The position numbers were made by a program, and so were the translations under genes. Below, one piece after another: positions 14,435 through 22,483 of a stretch of 62,171 nucleotides of DNA. This DNA comes from a virus. The stretch's first letter is position 1; every line of letters begins with the position of its first letter. The stretch covers positions 1 to 62,171 of the IMG/VR virus record IMGVR_UViG_3300044613_000656. The stretch is one strand, 5' to 3'. The notes under the pieces were generated by a model, which did not search any database, was not told the DNA's origin, and saw nothing but the letters and a program-made list of their open reading frames with translations.

Positions 14435-15382
14435 ATGAGCACAACAACCGGAACCGAACTGTTTAACCTAAACCTCAATGACCTCATTGAGGAGGCGTTT
14501 GAGCGTGCCGGTTCAGAGGTGCGTTCGGGCTATAACGTCCGCACGGCTAGAAGAAGTTTAAATCTGTTGACTATCGAGTGGTCTAACCGGGGCGTAAATC
14601 TTTGGACGATTGAAGAGGGGCAGATCCCGCTCGTTCAAGGGCAGGTAACTTATCCCCTGCCGGTAGACACAATTGACTTGATAGAGCACGTAGTTCGGAC
14701 TAATAACGGGGTGCAGTCTACGCAGACGGATATTAATATCACCCGGATCTCGGTCTCAACTTATGCAACTATCCCTAACAAAATTACACAAGGCCGACCC
14801 ATTCAGGTATGGGTGGATCGTCAGTCTGGAAGTGTTGGAAAGACAGGGTTAACCCTAGCATCAAATATTGTCGCTGCCGACACAACCATTACTCTGTCTT
14901 CGACGCTTGGCTTACCAGCCACGGGTTATGTGACGATTGGTGCTGAAACAATCAACTACACGAATACGACCTCGACTCAACTGCTAAATTGTCTGCGTGG
15001 TCAAAATGGAACCACCGCAGCCTCCCATACGGCTGGGGCTACAGTTACTGCACCTGAACTGCCAAATATCAATGTGTGGCCTGCCCCAGATCAAGGTACG
15101 GCGGCTAGTCCTGTCTATACCTTTGTTTACTGGCGTTTACGCCGGATTCAGGATGCGGGTAATGGCATCAATACCCAAGATATTCCGTTCCGTCTACTGC
15201 CCTGTATGGTGGCTGGGCTGGCCTATTACATAGCCATGAAGATCCCTGAAGGGGCGGCACGGTTAGATATGCTGAAAATGGCATATGAGGAACAATGGAT
15301 GTTGGCCTCTGGTGAAGATCGTGAAAAGGCGTCTGTTAGATTTGTGCCGCGCAATATGTTTGTGACAGGTGGCGGCTATTAA
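14435..15382 (+). CDS. Head-tail adaptor, P22 gp4-like, with inserted beta domain, 315 aa
   Basis: Binds the portal after packaging to build the neck. N-terminal part LIEEAFERAGSEVRSGYNVR TARRSLNLLTIEWSNRGVNLW is typical of gp4-type adaptors, as is the C-terminal helical part PFRLLPCMVAGLAYYIAMKI. Between residues ~130 and 206 there is an inserted small beta unit (ITLSSTLGLPATGYVTIGAE, then CLRGQNGTTAASHTAGATV) of a kind seen repeatedly in phage surface proteins. Without the insert the length matches the family. Confidence 0.82.
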   Translation: MSTTTGTELFNLNLNDLIEEAFERAGSEVRSGYNVRTARRSLNLLTIEWSNRGVNLWTIEEGQIPLVQGQVTYPLPVDTIDLIEHVVRTNNGVQSTQTDINITRISVSTYATIPNKITQGRPIQVWVDRQSGSVGKTGLTLASNIVAADTTITLSSTLGLPATGYVTIGAETINYTNTTSTQLLNCLRGQNGTTAASHTAGATVTAPELPNINVWPAPDQGTAASPVYTFVYWRLRRIQDAGNGINTQDIPFRLLPCMVAGLAYYIAMKIPEGAARLDMLKMAYEEQWMLASGEDREKASVRFVPRNMFVTGGGY

Positions 15383-15810
15383 TGGGCAACAAGTTTTCCT
15401 CTGGCAAGTTTTCGATCTCCCAGTGTGATCGGTGTGGGTTTCGGTTCAAACTAAAAGATCTTAGACGGCTAGTTATAAAGACCAAAAACGTAGATATTAA
15501 GGTTTGTCATGAATGTTGGGAGCCAGATCAGCCGCAGTTACAACTTGGAATGTATCCGGTTTATGACCCACAAGCCGTTCGTGAGCCTCGTCCTGATACT
15601 ACGTACTTTCAAGCGGGTCTTAATGGTTTGGAAACAAACCCCGATGGTGGCCCAACTGAAGCGGGTTATGGCGTGCCGACACAGGGCAGTAGGATTGTCG
15701 CGTGGGGGTGGAACCCGGTAGGATTCTATAACCCTCTACTTCTCCCATTCCAACAGAATTTTCTGGTGGCAGACGGGGAGGTAGGGACTGTAACTGTAAC
15801 AACTACATAG
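15382..15810 (+). CDS. Zinc-ribbon-bearing virion protein, 142 aa
   Basis: CDRCGFRFKLKDLRRLVIKT followed by VCHECWEPDQPQLQLGMYPV: two CxxC pairs about 25 residues apart, expected to hold one zinc. The C-terminal half is Gly/Pro/aromatic-rich. It overlaps the adaptor stop (TAATG) and sits among neck genes, so a structural neck or tail component is likely; enzymatic function is not suggested. Confidence 0.72.
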   Translation: MGNKFSSGKFSISQCDRCGFRFKLKDLRRLVIKTKNVDIKVCHECWEPDQPQLQLGMYPVYDPQAVREPRPDTTYFQAGLNGLETNPDGGPTEAGYGVPTQGSRIVAWGWNPVGFYNPLLLPFQQNFLVADGEVGTVTVTTT

Positions 15811-15819
15811 GAGTTGAAG

Positions 15820-16011
15820 ATGGAAAAGACAGCAATGAAAAGGGTGGCTAGGGCCGAAGTTAAGTCACACGAGAAAAAAATGCACGGGGTAAAGAAGATG
15901 CGGGCTGGTGGTAAAACCAACGCCGACATGATGAAATATGGTCGGAACATGGCTAAAGTTATGAACCAGCGCAGCCCGATGCGTGCGCCGTCTAAAAAGA
16001 CAGGGATCTAA
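15820..16011 (+). CDS. Small very basic protein with KKMRAGG motif, 63 aa
   Basis: MEKTAMKRVARAEVKSHEKK, then MHGVKKMRAGGKTNADMMKY and a basic tail. It resembles the part of the 13375-13797 protein that starts at the internal ATG 13501 (MKxxKAM..KE....KK..KKMRAGG), suggesting duplication. Ribosome site AGGAG precedes the ATG at 15820; an in-frame TTG two codons earlier is less likely. Confidence 0.62.
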   Translation: MEKTAMKRVARAEVKSHEKKMHGVKKMRAGGKTNADMMKYGRNMAKVMNQRSPMRAPSKKTGI

Positions 16012-16013
16012 TC

Positions 16014-16223
16014 ATGGCAAAAGATGACAACAAGTACGTTAAGCCCCAAAAAGACAAGCCGGGGTCAAGCGCAGTAGCCAAGGGCAGTATTGCCGTAAAA
16101 GGTAATGAGGCGTCTTTTGGTTTTAACGGCTACCCCAATGCCATCCCAAGCACTCAGACTGTAAAGACTCGGGGTACGGGCGCGGCTACTAAAGGCACTA
16201 ACTCCAGCACAAAGTTGGGATAA
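16014..16223 (+). CDS. Small Gly/Ser/Lys-rich hypothetical protein, 69 aa
   Basis: Low-complexity small protein (MAKDDNKYVKPQKDKPGSSA ... FGFNGYPNAIPSTQTVKTRG). It lies between the KKMRAGG protein and an adaptor, with the stop adjoining the next ATG. Role unknown. Confidence 0.6.
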   Translation: MAKDDNKYVKPQKDKPGSSAVAKGSIAVKGNEASFGFNGYPNAIPSTQTVKTRGTGAATKGTNSSTKLG

Positions 16224-16901
16224 ATGAACTACTCGACGCTATTTCAGACTATTCAGGCGTATTGTGAAAACGACTTTCCAGATACGGTAGTCGCAACCAC
16301 AACGGCTTCGACGACATCTTTTCTCACTAAAGATCAGATTGACACGTTTATCCGGCAGGCTGAACAAAGGATCTTTAATAGCGTTCAACTTCCAGTTGCC
16401 CGGGAAAACGTGACAGGAAACTGTACGGCTAATAACAGATTCTTAACTACTCCCACAGACTGGCTTGCTACGTTCTCGTTGGCTCGGATTGATCCAAGTG
16501 GCTCACAGGAATACCTGCTAAACAAGGATGTTGAGTTTATTCGAGAGTCTTTTCCAAGTCCTACCGATACAGGTGCTCCCACTCACTACGCTATTTTTGA
16601 CGAGAACACATTTATCTTAGGGCCGACCCCCGATGCGGATTACAACATGGAGTTGCATTACTACGCATATCCACCGTCTATTGTCACATCTGGCACGACT
16701 TGGCTTGGCACCAACTTTGACTCTGCCCTACTGTACGGTTCCCTGCTTGAAGCGTATACCTTTATGAAGGGTGAGAAGGATGTTAACGATACTTACATAT
16801 CCCGTTACAATGAAGCACTTGCCATGTTGAAACAACTTGGTGAAGGCAAAGACCGTCAAGATATGTATAGAACTGAACAAGCGAGGTATCCAGTTAGATG
16901 A
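16224..16901 (+). CDS. Second neck/adaptor-type structural protein, 225 aa
   Basis: Sequence KDQIDTFIRQAEQRIFNSVQ LPVARENVTG, then TTPTDWLATFSLARIDPSGS and FILGPTPDADYNMELHYYAY PPSI fits the phage-adaptor/gp16-like neck proteins common in podoviruses of aquatic bacteria. It ends with a helical ALAMLKQLGEGKDRQDMYRT. It is coupled to the next gene through ATGA (16898-16901). Likely a head-completion or tail-attachment subunit. Confidence 0.75.
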   Translation: MNYSTLFQTIQAYCENDFPDTVVATTTASTTSFLTKDQIDTFIRQAEQRIFNSVQLPVARENVTGNCTANNRFLTTPTDWLATFSLARIDPSGSQEYLLNKDVEFIRESFPSPTDTGAPTHYAIFDENTFILGPTPDADYNMELHYYAYPPSIVTSGTTWLGTNFDSALLYGSLLEAYTFMKGEKDVNDTYISRYNEALAMLKQLGEGKDRQDMYRTEQARYPVR

Positions 16902-17194
16902 GCACAATGAGCGAAGTAGCCTTCCTTTTAGGAGGCTCAAATGTCAAAGTTCTTACAACGCAAGGTCGAGGGTTTACCCCCGAGGAAGTTGCAGAACGAG
17001 CGCTAGACAAAATTATTTCTGTAGGTTCTCAGACGCATCCTGCCATTCGGGATCAGGCAGAGGCGTTTAGAAATCAAATCCGTCAGGTTTTGGTGTTTTA
17101 TATGAAGGAAGCCATTAAGTCGCACCATACGACGTTGGCTATCAAGTTCAGGAAAGCAGGACATCCTGAGTTTATTAAACTTTTAGATGAGTAA
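16898..17194 (+). CDS. Hypothetical helical protein, 98 aa
   Basis: FLLGGSNVKVLTTQGRGFTP EEVAERALDKIISVGSQTHP and IRDQAEAFRNQIRQVLVFYM read as a compact helical protein. Internal ATG at 16907 (MSEVAF) is an alternative start. Conserved in my memory in neck operons of related aquatic phages; function unknown. Confidence 0.65.
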   Translation: MSTMSEVAFLLGGSNVKVLTTQGRGFTPEEVAERALDKIISVGSQTHPAIRDQAEAFRNQIRQVLVFYMKEAIKSHHTTLAIKFRKAGHPEFIKLLDE

Positions 17195-17205
17195 AGGAGC
17201 CACAA

Positions 17206-17694
17206 ATGGCGATTACCCAAGCGATGACCACCTCTTTCAAAGCAGAACTTCTGCTTGGTGTTCATGATTTCCGTCCGTCTGCTGATGCTGGTGCAGACAC
17301 GTTTAAACTCGCTCTGTATACATCCTCAGCAACTCTGGATGCAAATACAACTGCTTACACCGCTTCTAACGAAGTTGGTACTTCCGGTACTAACTATTCG
17401 GCTGGCGGTCAGGCTTTGACCAACACGGGTGTAGGCACAACCAACATTAACGCCAACACTGGTACAGGCTTTACTGACTTTTCTGATGAGACATTCACGA
17501 ACGCCAACTTCACGGCTCGTGGTGCGCTGATTTATAACAGCACTCCTTCGGCAAACAGCAACGCTAATACCACGCTGACCAATGCATCGGTCTGTGTGTT
17601 GGACTTTGGTGCAGACAAAACGGCTTCGGACGGTGACTTCACCATCATCTTCCCAACCAATGATGCATCAAATGCGATTATCCGCATCGCCTAA
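17206..17694 (+). CDS. Beta-rich virion structural protein, 162 aa
   Basis: Starts MAITQAMTTSFKAELLLGVH and is Thr/Asn/Ala-rich with many beta strands; includes FTARGALIYNSTPSANSNAN and VCVLDFGADKTASDGDFTII FP. This is a pattern I recall for conserved tail or decoration proteins that precede WG-repeat fibre proteins in such phages. Ribosome site AGGAG. Confidence 0.65.
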   Translation: MAITQAMTTSFKAELLLGVHDFRPSADAGADTFKLALYTSSATLDANTTAYTASNEVGTSGTNYSAGGQALTNTGVGTTNINANTGTGFTDFSDETFTNANFTARGALIYNSTPSANSNANTTLTNASVCVLDFGADKTASDGDFTIIFPTNDASNAIIRIA

Positions 17695-17703
17695 GAGTCT
17701 TAG

Positions 17704-19077
17704 ATGCCTGCTTGGGGCGAAGGTAGATGGGGGCACGGTGAGTGGGGCGTTGGGCAGGTTGATGTCAACGTTCTTCTCGCTAGTGTCGTCACGACTGGGC
17801 AGGTAGGCAATGTAGCAATAACGATTGGTAAGTCTGTACCTGTAACCGGTTTAGAGGCTACAGGGCAAGTTGGGACAGTTGCATTTAATCAGGTTGCAAA
17901 TGTTTATGTAGTAGGGGTAGAAGGGACTGGTGAGACTGGCACTGCCACGGTTGTAGGTAGGGTCAATGTTTATCTCAGTGGGGTAGAGGCTCATGCTGAG
18001 TTAGACCCTGTTGGAGTCGCTGCGGGTGCTGAGGTTGAGCCTGCTGGGTTCCAGCACACGGTAGATCTTGGACAGGCTTTAGTTTCTGCTGCGGCAAATG
18101 TCCCTGTTACGGGTGTTGAAGGTAGTGGTGAGGTTGGACAGTTAGCACAACGTACTGCTTATTACGTTACCGGAGTACAGGGTAACGGGCAGTTAGGGCA
18201 GGAAGAAGTAGATGCTAAGGCTAACGTATCCCCAACCGGTGTTCATGGTGATGGATTTGTTGGGACGGTAGTAGTAAGGGCTGCGGCTAACGCTCCTGTA
18301 TTTGGGTTGGAAGGTACGGGAGAAGTTGGAACTGAAGTAGTAAGCACTGCGGCTAACGTCCTTGTGTCTGGTTTGGAAGGCACAGGAGAAGTTGGGACTG
18401 TCGATGAAAGTCGTGAAGTAAATGTATTTTTAACTGGAGTTGAAGGAGATACAGCGCTTGGTCAGAGCGCCATCCAGATAATTATTTTTGTACCGGTTAC
18501 AGGAGTTGAGGGTACAGGAGAAGTTGGGACTGTTGATGAAAGCCGAGAGGCTAATGTTTATGTAACAGGCGTTGTTGGCACTGGAGCACTTGGGCAAGAA
18601 GAGGCAGAAGGTGGGGCGCTTGTAGATGTTACGGGCGTAGAAGCAACGGGTGAGGTTGGACAGGTAGCCCAACGGACTGCTTATTACGTAAATGGGGTTG
18701 AAGGTGTTGGAGAGGTTGGGCAGGCGGCGGTAGTTGGCAAGGCAAATGTTTATTTAAATGGTGTTCAAGGAGTAGGACAGACCGGGGAAGCCCGGACAGG
18801 GATTTTAATATTTTTAACTGGGGTTGAAGCCACCAGTGGACTTGGGCAAACGGAAGAAGTAACTTCGGCTAACGTCTACTTAGTAGGGCAACAGGCTACA
18901 GTTTTATTAAATAATGTAATAGCAAGTATCCCGGTATTAGTGCCTGTAACTGGGGTTCAAGCGCAAGGACGTACCGGAAAAGTTCTGATCTGGAGTAAAA
19001 TTAACCCCAACCAGAACCCGAATTGGCAGTTAGTTAATGATGTTCAAACACCAAATTGGATGCCGATAGCGGCATAG
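17704..19077 (+). CDS. Tandem 22-residue-repeat surface protein, 457 aa
   Basis: N-terminus MPAWGEGRWGHGEWG, then about 19 consecutive units of 22 residues (a few of 20-21) with consensus VxVTGVEGTGEVGxxxxxxxAN from about residue 23 to 440, then a cap INPNQNPNWQLVNDVQTPNW. The fixed period and the alternation of Val/Thr strands and Gly turns suggest a beta-solenoid rod. Nearby fibre genes make it a tail-fibre shaft or appendage candidate. Repeat number could vary between relatives by unequal recombination. Confidence 0.75.
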   Translation: MPAWGEGRWGHGEWGVGQVDVNVLLASVVTTGQVGNVAITIGKSVPVTGLEATGQVGTVAFNQVANVYVVGVEGTGETGTATVVGRVNVYLSGVEAHAELDPVGVAAGAEVEPAGFQHTVDLGQALVSAAANVPVTGVEGSGEVGQLAQRTAYYVTGVQGNGQLGQEEVDAKANVSPTGVHGDGFVGTVVVRAAANAPVFGLEGTGEVGTEVVSTAANVLVSGLEGTGEVGTVDESREVNVFLTGVEGDTALGQSAIQIIIFVPVTGVEGTGEVGTVDESREANVYVTGVVGTGALGQEEAEGGALVDVTGVEATGEVGQVAQRTAYYVNGVEGVGEVGQAAVVGKANVYLNGVQGVGQTGEARTGILIFLTGVEATSGLGQTEEVTSANVYLVGQQATVLLNNVIASIPVLVPVTGVQAQGRTGKVLIWSKINPNQNPNWQLVNDVQTPNWMPIAA

Positions 19078-19086
19078 GAGTAACAA

Positions 19087-19848
19087 ATGGCAAGTACATA
19101 TTCAGACCTTAAGATTCAGTTAATGGCAACCGGAGAAAACTCCGGGGCTTGGGGTACTGTTACTAACGTAAATCTTGGCACAGCCCTTGAAGAAGCAATT
19201 GTTGGTAGGGCTACGGCAAACTTTACCTCTGATGCCAATCTAACCCTGACTCTTACGGACACCAACGCCACTCAGGTAGCCCGTAACTTTGTACTAAACG
19301 TCACTTCCGGGGTGTCACTAACCGTTACCCGAGACCTGATCGTCCCTGCGATTGAGAAGCCATACTTAATACAGAACAACACTACGGGCGGTCAGTCAAT
19401 CCGGGTGATTATTGCTGGTAACTCAGTGACCGTCCCGAACGGCAAGACAGCGTTTGTATACAACGACGGCACGAATATCAACATGGCTTCGGATTACTTC
19501 GTAGCCCCCACATTCAGTTCGTTTACCTCTACCGGCGATGGTACGTTTTCCGGTACGGGTCAGATCAAGGTGCCAGCAGGCGCAACCGGTGACAGAAGCG
19601 GTTCCCCAGTAAACGGTATGTTCCGATACAACTCTTCATTAAATCAGTTTGAGGGGTATGCGGCGGGTGTTTGGGGAAGCATTGGTGGTGGCGGTCAGGC
19701 TGGTGGTGCGATCACTATTAATGAAACCACGGCATCGTCAAGTTACACAATCGCTAGTGGTGAGAATGGTTTGAGCGTTGGCCCAATAACTGTTGCATCT
19801 GGCGTGACTATTACGGTCTCGTCTGGTCAGCGCTGGTTAATCCTGTAA
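19087..19848 (+). CDS. Tail fibre-type protein, 253 aa
   Basis: MASTYSDLKIQLMATGENSG AWGTVTN is the typical start of a fibre protein in this type of phage. It then has long Thr/Val/Asn beta stretches and a segment GDRSGSPVNGMFRYNSSLNQ FEGY common to trimeric tail-fibre domains (short-fibre 'gsp-vnGm-RyN' motif). Good ribosome site GGAG. Probably part of the adhesin complex. Confidence 0.78.
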   Translation: MASTYSDLKIQLMATGENSGAWGTVTNVNLGTALEEAIVGRATANFTSDANLTLTLTDTNATQVARNFVLNVTSGVSLTVTRDLIVPAIEKPYLIQNNTTGGQSIRVIIAGNSVTVPNGKTAFVYNDGTNINMASDYFVAPTFSSFTSTGDGTFSGTGQIKVPAGATGDRSGSPVNGMFRYNSSLNQFEGYAAGVWGSIGGGGQAGGAITINETTASSSYTIASGENGLSVGPITVASGVTITVSSGQRWLIL

Positions 19849-19858
19849 GGAGCAGAAC

Positions 19859-20389
19859 ATGGCAATAGATATTAATGGTGATGGCCTAATTGCGGTTGGG
19901 GGCACATCTACTACGCAGGGTCGTGTACGGCTTGCAGAAGACACGGATAACGGCACTAACTATGTTGAGTTAACCGCCCCAGCCGCAGTTACGTCCAATA
20001 GAACGGTTACATTTCCTGATGAAACAGGAACAGTTTTAACTGGCGCAAGTGCAATTACAGCCTTTCCATCTACTGTTGGGTACAGAAATATACCCCCCGT
20101 CGGGACTAAAACCGGTTCATATACTTTAACTACAGCAGATGTTGGTGAGTACGTACAAGTTGGCTCTGGTGGTTCGATCACAATCCCAGACGCTACTTTT
20201 GCCGAGGGCGATGCAATATCAATTTTCAATAATACTTCTGGTGGCATTACTATTACCTGCACAATTACAACCGCTTACATTGCTGGTACAGATTCGGATA
20301 AGGCTTCTGTAACTCTAGCCACTAGGGGTGTTTGTACTATCTTGTTTATTTCTGGCACTGTTTGCGTTATTACAGGAAACGTGACATGA
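19859..20389 (+). CDS. Tail fibre domain protein, 176 aa
   Basis: Contains VTSNRTVTFPDETGTVLTGA, the beta strand motif with a 'PDETGTV' turn that is common in trimeric fibre repeats, followed by beta-rich SYTLTTADVGEYVQVGSGGS ITIPDATF. The TGA overlaps the ATG of the next gene. Likely a fibre subunit or assembly adaptor. Confidence 0.75.
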   Translation: MAIDINGDGLIAVGGTSTTQGRVRLAEDTDNGTNYVELTAPAAVTSNRTVTFPDETGTVLTGASAITAFPSTVGYRNIPPVGTKTGSYTLTTADVGEYVQVGSGGSITIPDATFAEGDAISIFNNTSGGITITCTITTAYIAGTDSDKASVTLATRGVCTILFISGTVCVITGNVT

Positions 20390-21126
20390 GTGGTATTCAG
20401 TTAATGTTTGTTGGCGGCGGTGCTGGGAAGACAGTTATTAATCTTTCCATCACATCCAATACAGCAAACTATGACGTTTACGCAAACCGTGGCCCAACCT
20501 ATGTTGCAGGAAACTCTGAAATCACGGTAACAATTGGCCCCGCAGCAATTGTTTATAGTTCGTCTACTGGAACAGCCGCATTTACAGTACCGTCCGCATT
20601 TAACCCCGCAGATACTATTACTGTAGTTAATAACGGTGTAATTCTTGGACGTGGTGGCGGTGGTGGTAACGGTGGGCCTGCTGGAACTGGATTTGCAAAC
20701 CCCGGCGGAGCAGGCACCGCTGCTGGTGGAGCATTTTTAACTCAGCGTGCTGTCACCGTAAATAATTTAAACAGAATCGCTGGTGGCGGTGGCGGCGGTG
20801 GCGGTGGTGGGGGCGCTGTAGGATTTGATCCAGATTCCGGTAATTGGTATCCCGCTCCGGGTGGTTCTGGTGGCCCCGGTATTGGCGCTACTTCATTAAC
20901 TGCACCCACTCCCGGTAGTCCGGGGTCTACAAGTGCTGTGGGAAATCTTGGTGGCCCGGGCGGTGCTGGTGGAACCTACGGGAGTAGTGGAAGTTCTGGA
21001 AGTCCGGGTTCCAACGCCCCAATGTTTGGTAGTGGTGGCGGCGGCGGTGCAGGCGGATATGCAATAAGCGGCAATCCATTTATTACCTACATAAATACTG
21101 GCACCAGAAACGGTGGAATTTCATAA
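20386..21126 (+). CDS. Glycine-rich receptor-binding (adhesin-like) protein, 246 aa
   Basis: The ATG at 20386 overlaps the previous TGA; the frame is open further upstream but that part is in the previous gene. N-terminal IQLMFVGGGAGKTVINLSIT, then FTVPSAFNPADTITVVNNGV followed by a polyglycine region with runs of up to 11 Gly and Gly-Pro-Gly/Gly-Ser repeats. Such glycine-rich C-termini fold as polyglycine-II sheets in T-even-type gp38 adhesins; here that is an analogy. No VIVEEFY end, unlike the next two adhesins. Confidence 0.72.
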   Translation: MSGIQLMFVGGGAGKTVINLSITSNTANYDVYANRGPTYVAGNSEITVTIGPAAIVYSSSTGTAAFTVPSAFNPADTITVVNNGVILGRGGGGGNGGPAGTGFANPGGAGTAAGGAFLTQRAVTVNNLNRIAGGGGGGGGGGGAVGFDPDSGNWYPAPGGSGGPGIGATSLTAPTPGSPGSTSAVGNLGGPGGAGGTYGSSGSSGSPGSNAPMFGSGGGGGAGGYAISGNPFITYINTGTRNGGIS

Positions 21127-21136
21127 GGAATTTAAA

Positions 21137-21427
21137 ATGTCTCTACAGTACAAGATTAGAAGTTTTAACGCAGCCTTTGGTCAGATCTCTATAGAGTATT
21201 ACTCTGCAAATGGTCAATATTCACAAGAGTTTGCATTAGACCTGCCTATTAAAGATGACAACACATACCCGGTTGGCGATGAGTTATCCGCTCTTATTAT
21301 GAGCACGGCCCCAACTTGGCACTATGAGAGAACACAAAAAGTTTTGGCTGGGGTGAGCAACTCTGCTGCTATCCAAAGTTTAGTCGAGCCTTACCCACAA
21401 CCAGAGCCAGTAGTTTCTGGGTCGTAA
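21137..21427 (+). CDS. Small fibre-region protein, 96 aa
   Basis: MSLQYKIRSFNAAFGQISIE YYS then ALDLPIKDDNTYPVGDELSA and PTWHYERTQKVLAGVSN. The AAGGAATTTAAA ribosome site supports the ATG at 21137. It lies between two adhesin genes; similar small proteins often act as fibre-assembly chaperones, but no motif proves this. Confidence 0.6.
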   Translation: MSLQYKIRSFNAAFGQISIEYYSANGQYSQEFALDLPIKDDNTYPVGDELSALIMSTAPTWHYERTQKVLAGVSNSAAIQSLVEPYPQPEPVVSGS

Positions 21428-21447
21428 AATTTAGATAGGAGTAAGAA

Positions 21448-22455
21448 ATGCCCACTTCAACAATAATCTCAGATAACGGCGTAACTTCGGGTACGACTGG
21501 CCTAAAGACGGCTGGCGGCGACGACGGCACGTTAGTTCTGCAAACCACGACTGCTGGTGGCACGGCTACCACGGCAGTAACAATCAACACTACGCAAGTA
21601 GTAACTCTGGCAAACGCCCTGCCTGCTGGATCAGGTGGAACAGGCGCAGCAACGCTAACCGCTGAAAACGTGGTGATTGGTAACGGCACAAGCGCAGTGA
21701 AGTTTGTAGCCCCCGGCACCACAGGTAATGTCCTCACTTCCAATGGTTCAGCGTGGTTATCCCAAGCCGCAGCGGCTGGAGGCGGCGATTATGTAATGCA
21801 AGTTTATGGCTCTCCTGCCACATGGACTAAACCCGCATCTGTTAAAGCGGTAAAAGTTACAGTAGTTGGTGGCGGTGGAGGAGGAGGTGGGGGCGGAGGT
21901 ACTTACCGTGGTGGCGGCGGTGGTGGTGGTGGAGTTTCAGTTGAATATCTCGATGCTCCAGCCCTTCCCGGCCCTGTTGCCGTAACTGTTGGCAGTGGTG
22001 GGGGTTCGGCTCAGGCTGGAGGGACTACATCTTTCGGGCCATTTTTATCAGCAACCGGAGGTGCGGCAGGGACAATCACCCCGACAGTCGGCACAGGTGG
22101 TGCAGGTGGTTCTGGTTCTGGTGGACAAATTAACCTAAGTGGTGGTTCGGGAGCAAGGGGAGGTGCCTCTTATGGCAGTGGTGGAGGTGGCGCTGCTGGC
22201 GGTGGAGATGGAGTTAGGGCGGCGGTTTCAGTTGTATGTCCCGTTGATAGCAACCTTAGCGTTGGTGGTGGCGGCGCTTTTGGAAGAGGTGCAAATGGTG
22301 TTCCTCCGGATCCCGGCCCGGGATTTGCCGGAATTCCCGCAGGTGGATATGGAAACGGTGGTGGTGGTGCGTTTGGAAACACTGGCAGTCCTGCGCAGGT
22401 AACTTCCGCTGGTTCAGGATCGGCAGGTTTAGTCATAGTCGAAGAATTTTATTAA
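21448..22455 (+). CDS. Glycine-rich receptor-binding protein A, 335 aa
   Basis: N-terminal beta-rich stem (MPTSTIISDNGVTSGTTGLK, VVIGNGTSAVKFVAPGTTGN), then a joint TSNGSAWLSQAAAAGGGDYV, a core PATWTKPASVKAVKVTVVGG with runs of 9-11 Gly, and the end GLVIVEEFY. The joint, the core start and the end are shared with the next-but-one paralogue at 22484. Probably a tail adhesin with a polyglycine sandwich head determining host range. Confidence 0.78.
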   Translation: MPTSTIISDNGVTSGTTGLKTAGGDDGTLVLQTTTAGGTATTAVTINTTQVVTLANALPAGSGGTGAATLTAENVVIGNGTSAVKFVAPGTTGNVLTSNGSAWLSQAAAAGGGDYVMQVYGSPATWTKPASVKAVKVTVVGGGGGGGGGGGTYRGGGGGGGGVSVEYLDAPALPGPVAVTVGSGGGSAQAGGTTSFGPFLSATGGAAGTITPTVGTGGAGGSGSGGQINLSGGSGARGGASYGSGGGGAAGGGDGVRAAVSVVCPVDSNLSVGGGGAFGRGANGVPPDPGPGFAGIPAGGYGNGGGGAFGNTGSPAQVTSAGSGSAGLVIVEEFY

Positions 22456-22483
22456 TTTGCTATTAAAGCAACAGGAGTAACAG

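Noticed and set aside
17760-18990. 66-nt spaced repeats as possible CRISPR-like DNA
   Set aside because: The repeats are protein-level (22 residues) with diverged DNA and a continuous frame; no conserved DNA repeat with unique spacers.
22170-22436. Proline-rich ORFs opposite the glycine-rich adhesins
   Set aside because: Complement of Gly codons gives Pro/Ala text; no independent evidence.
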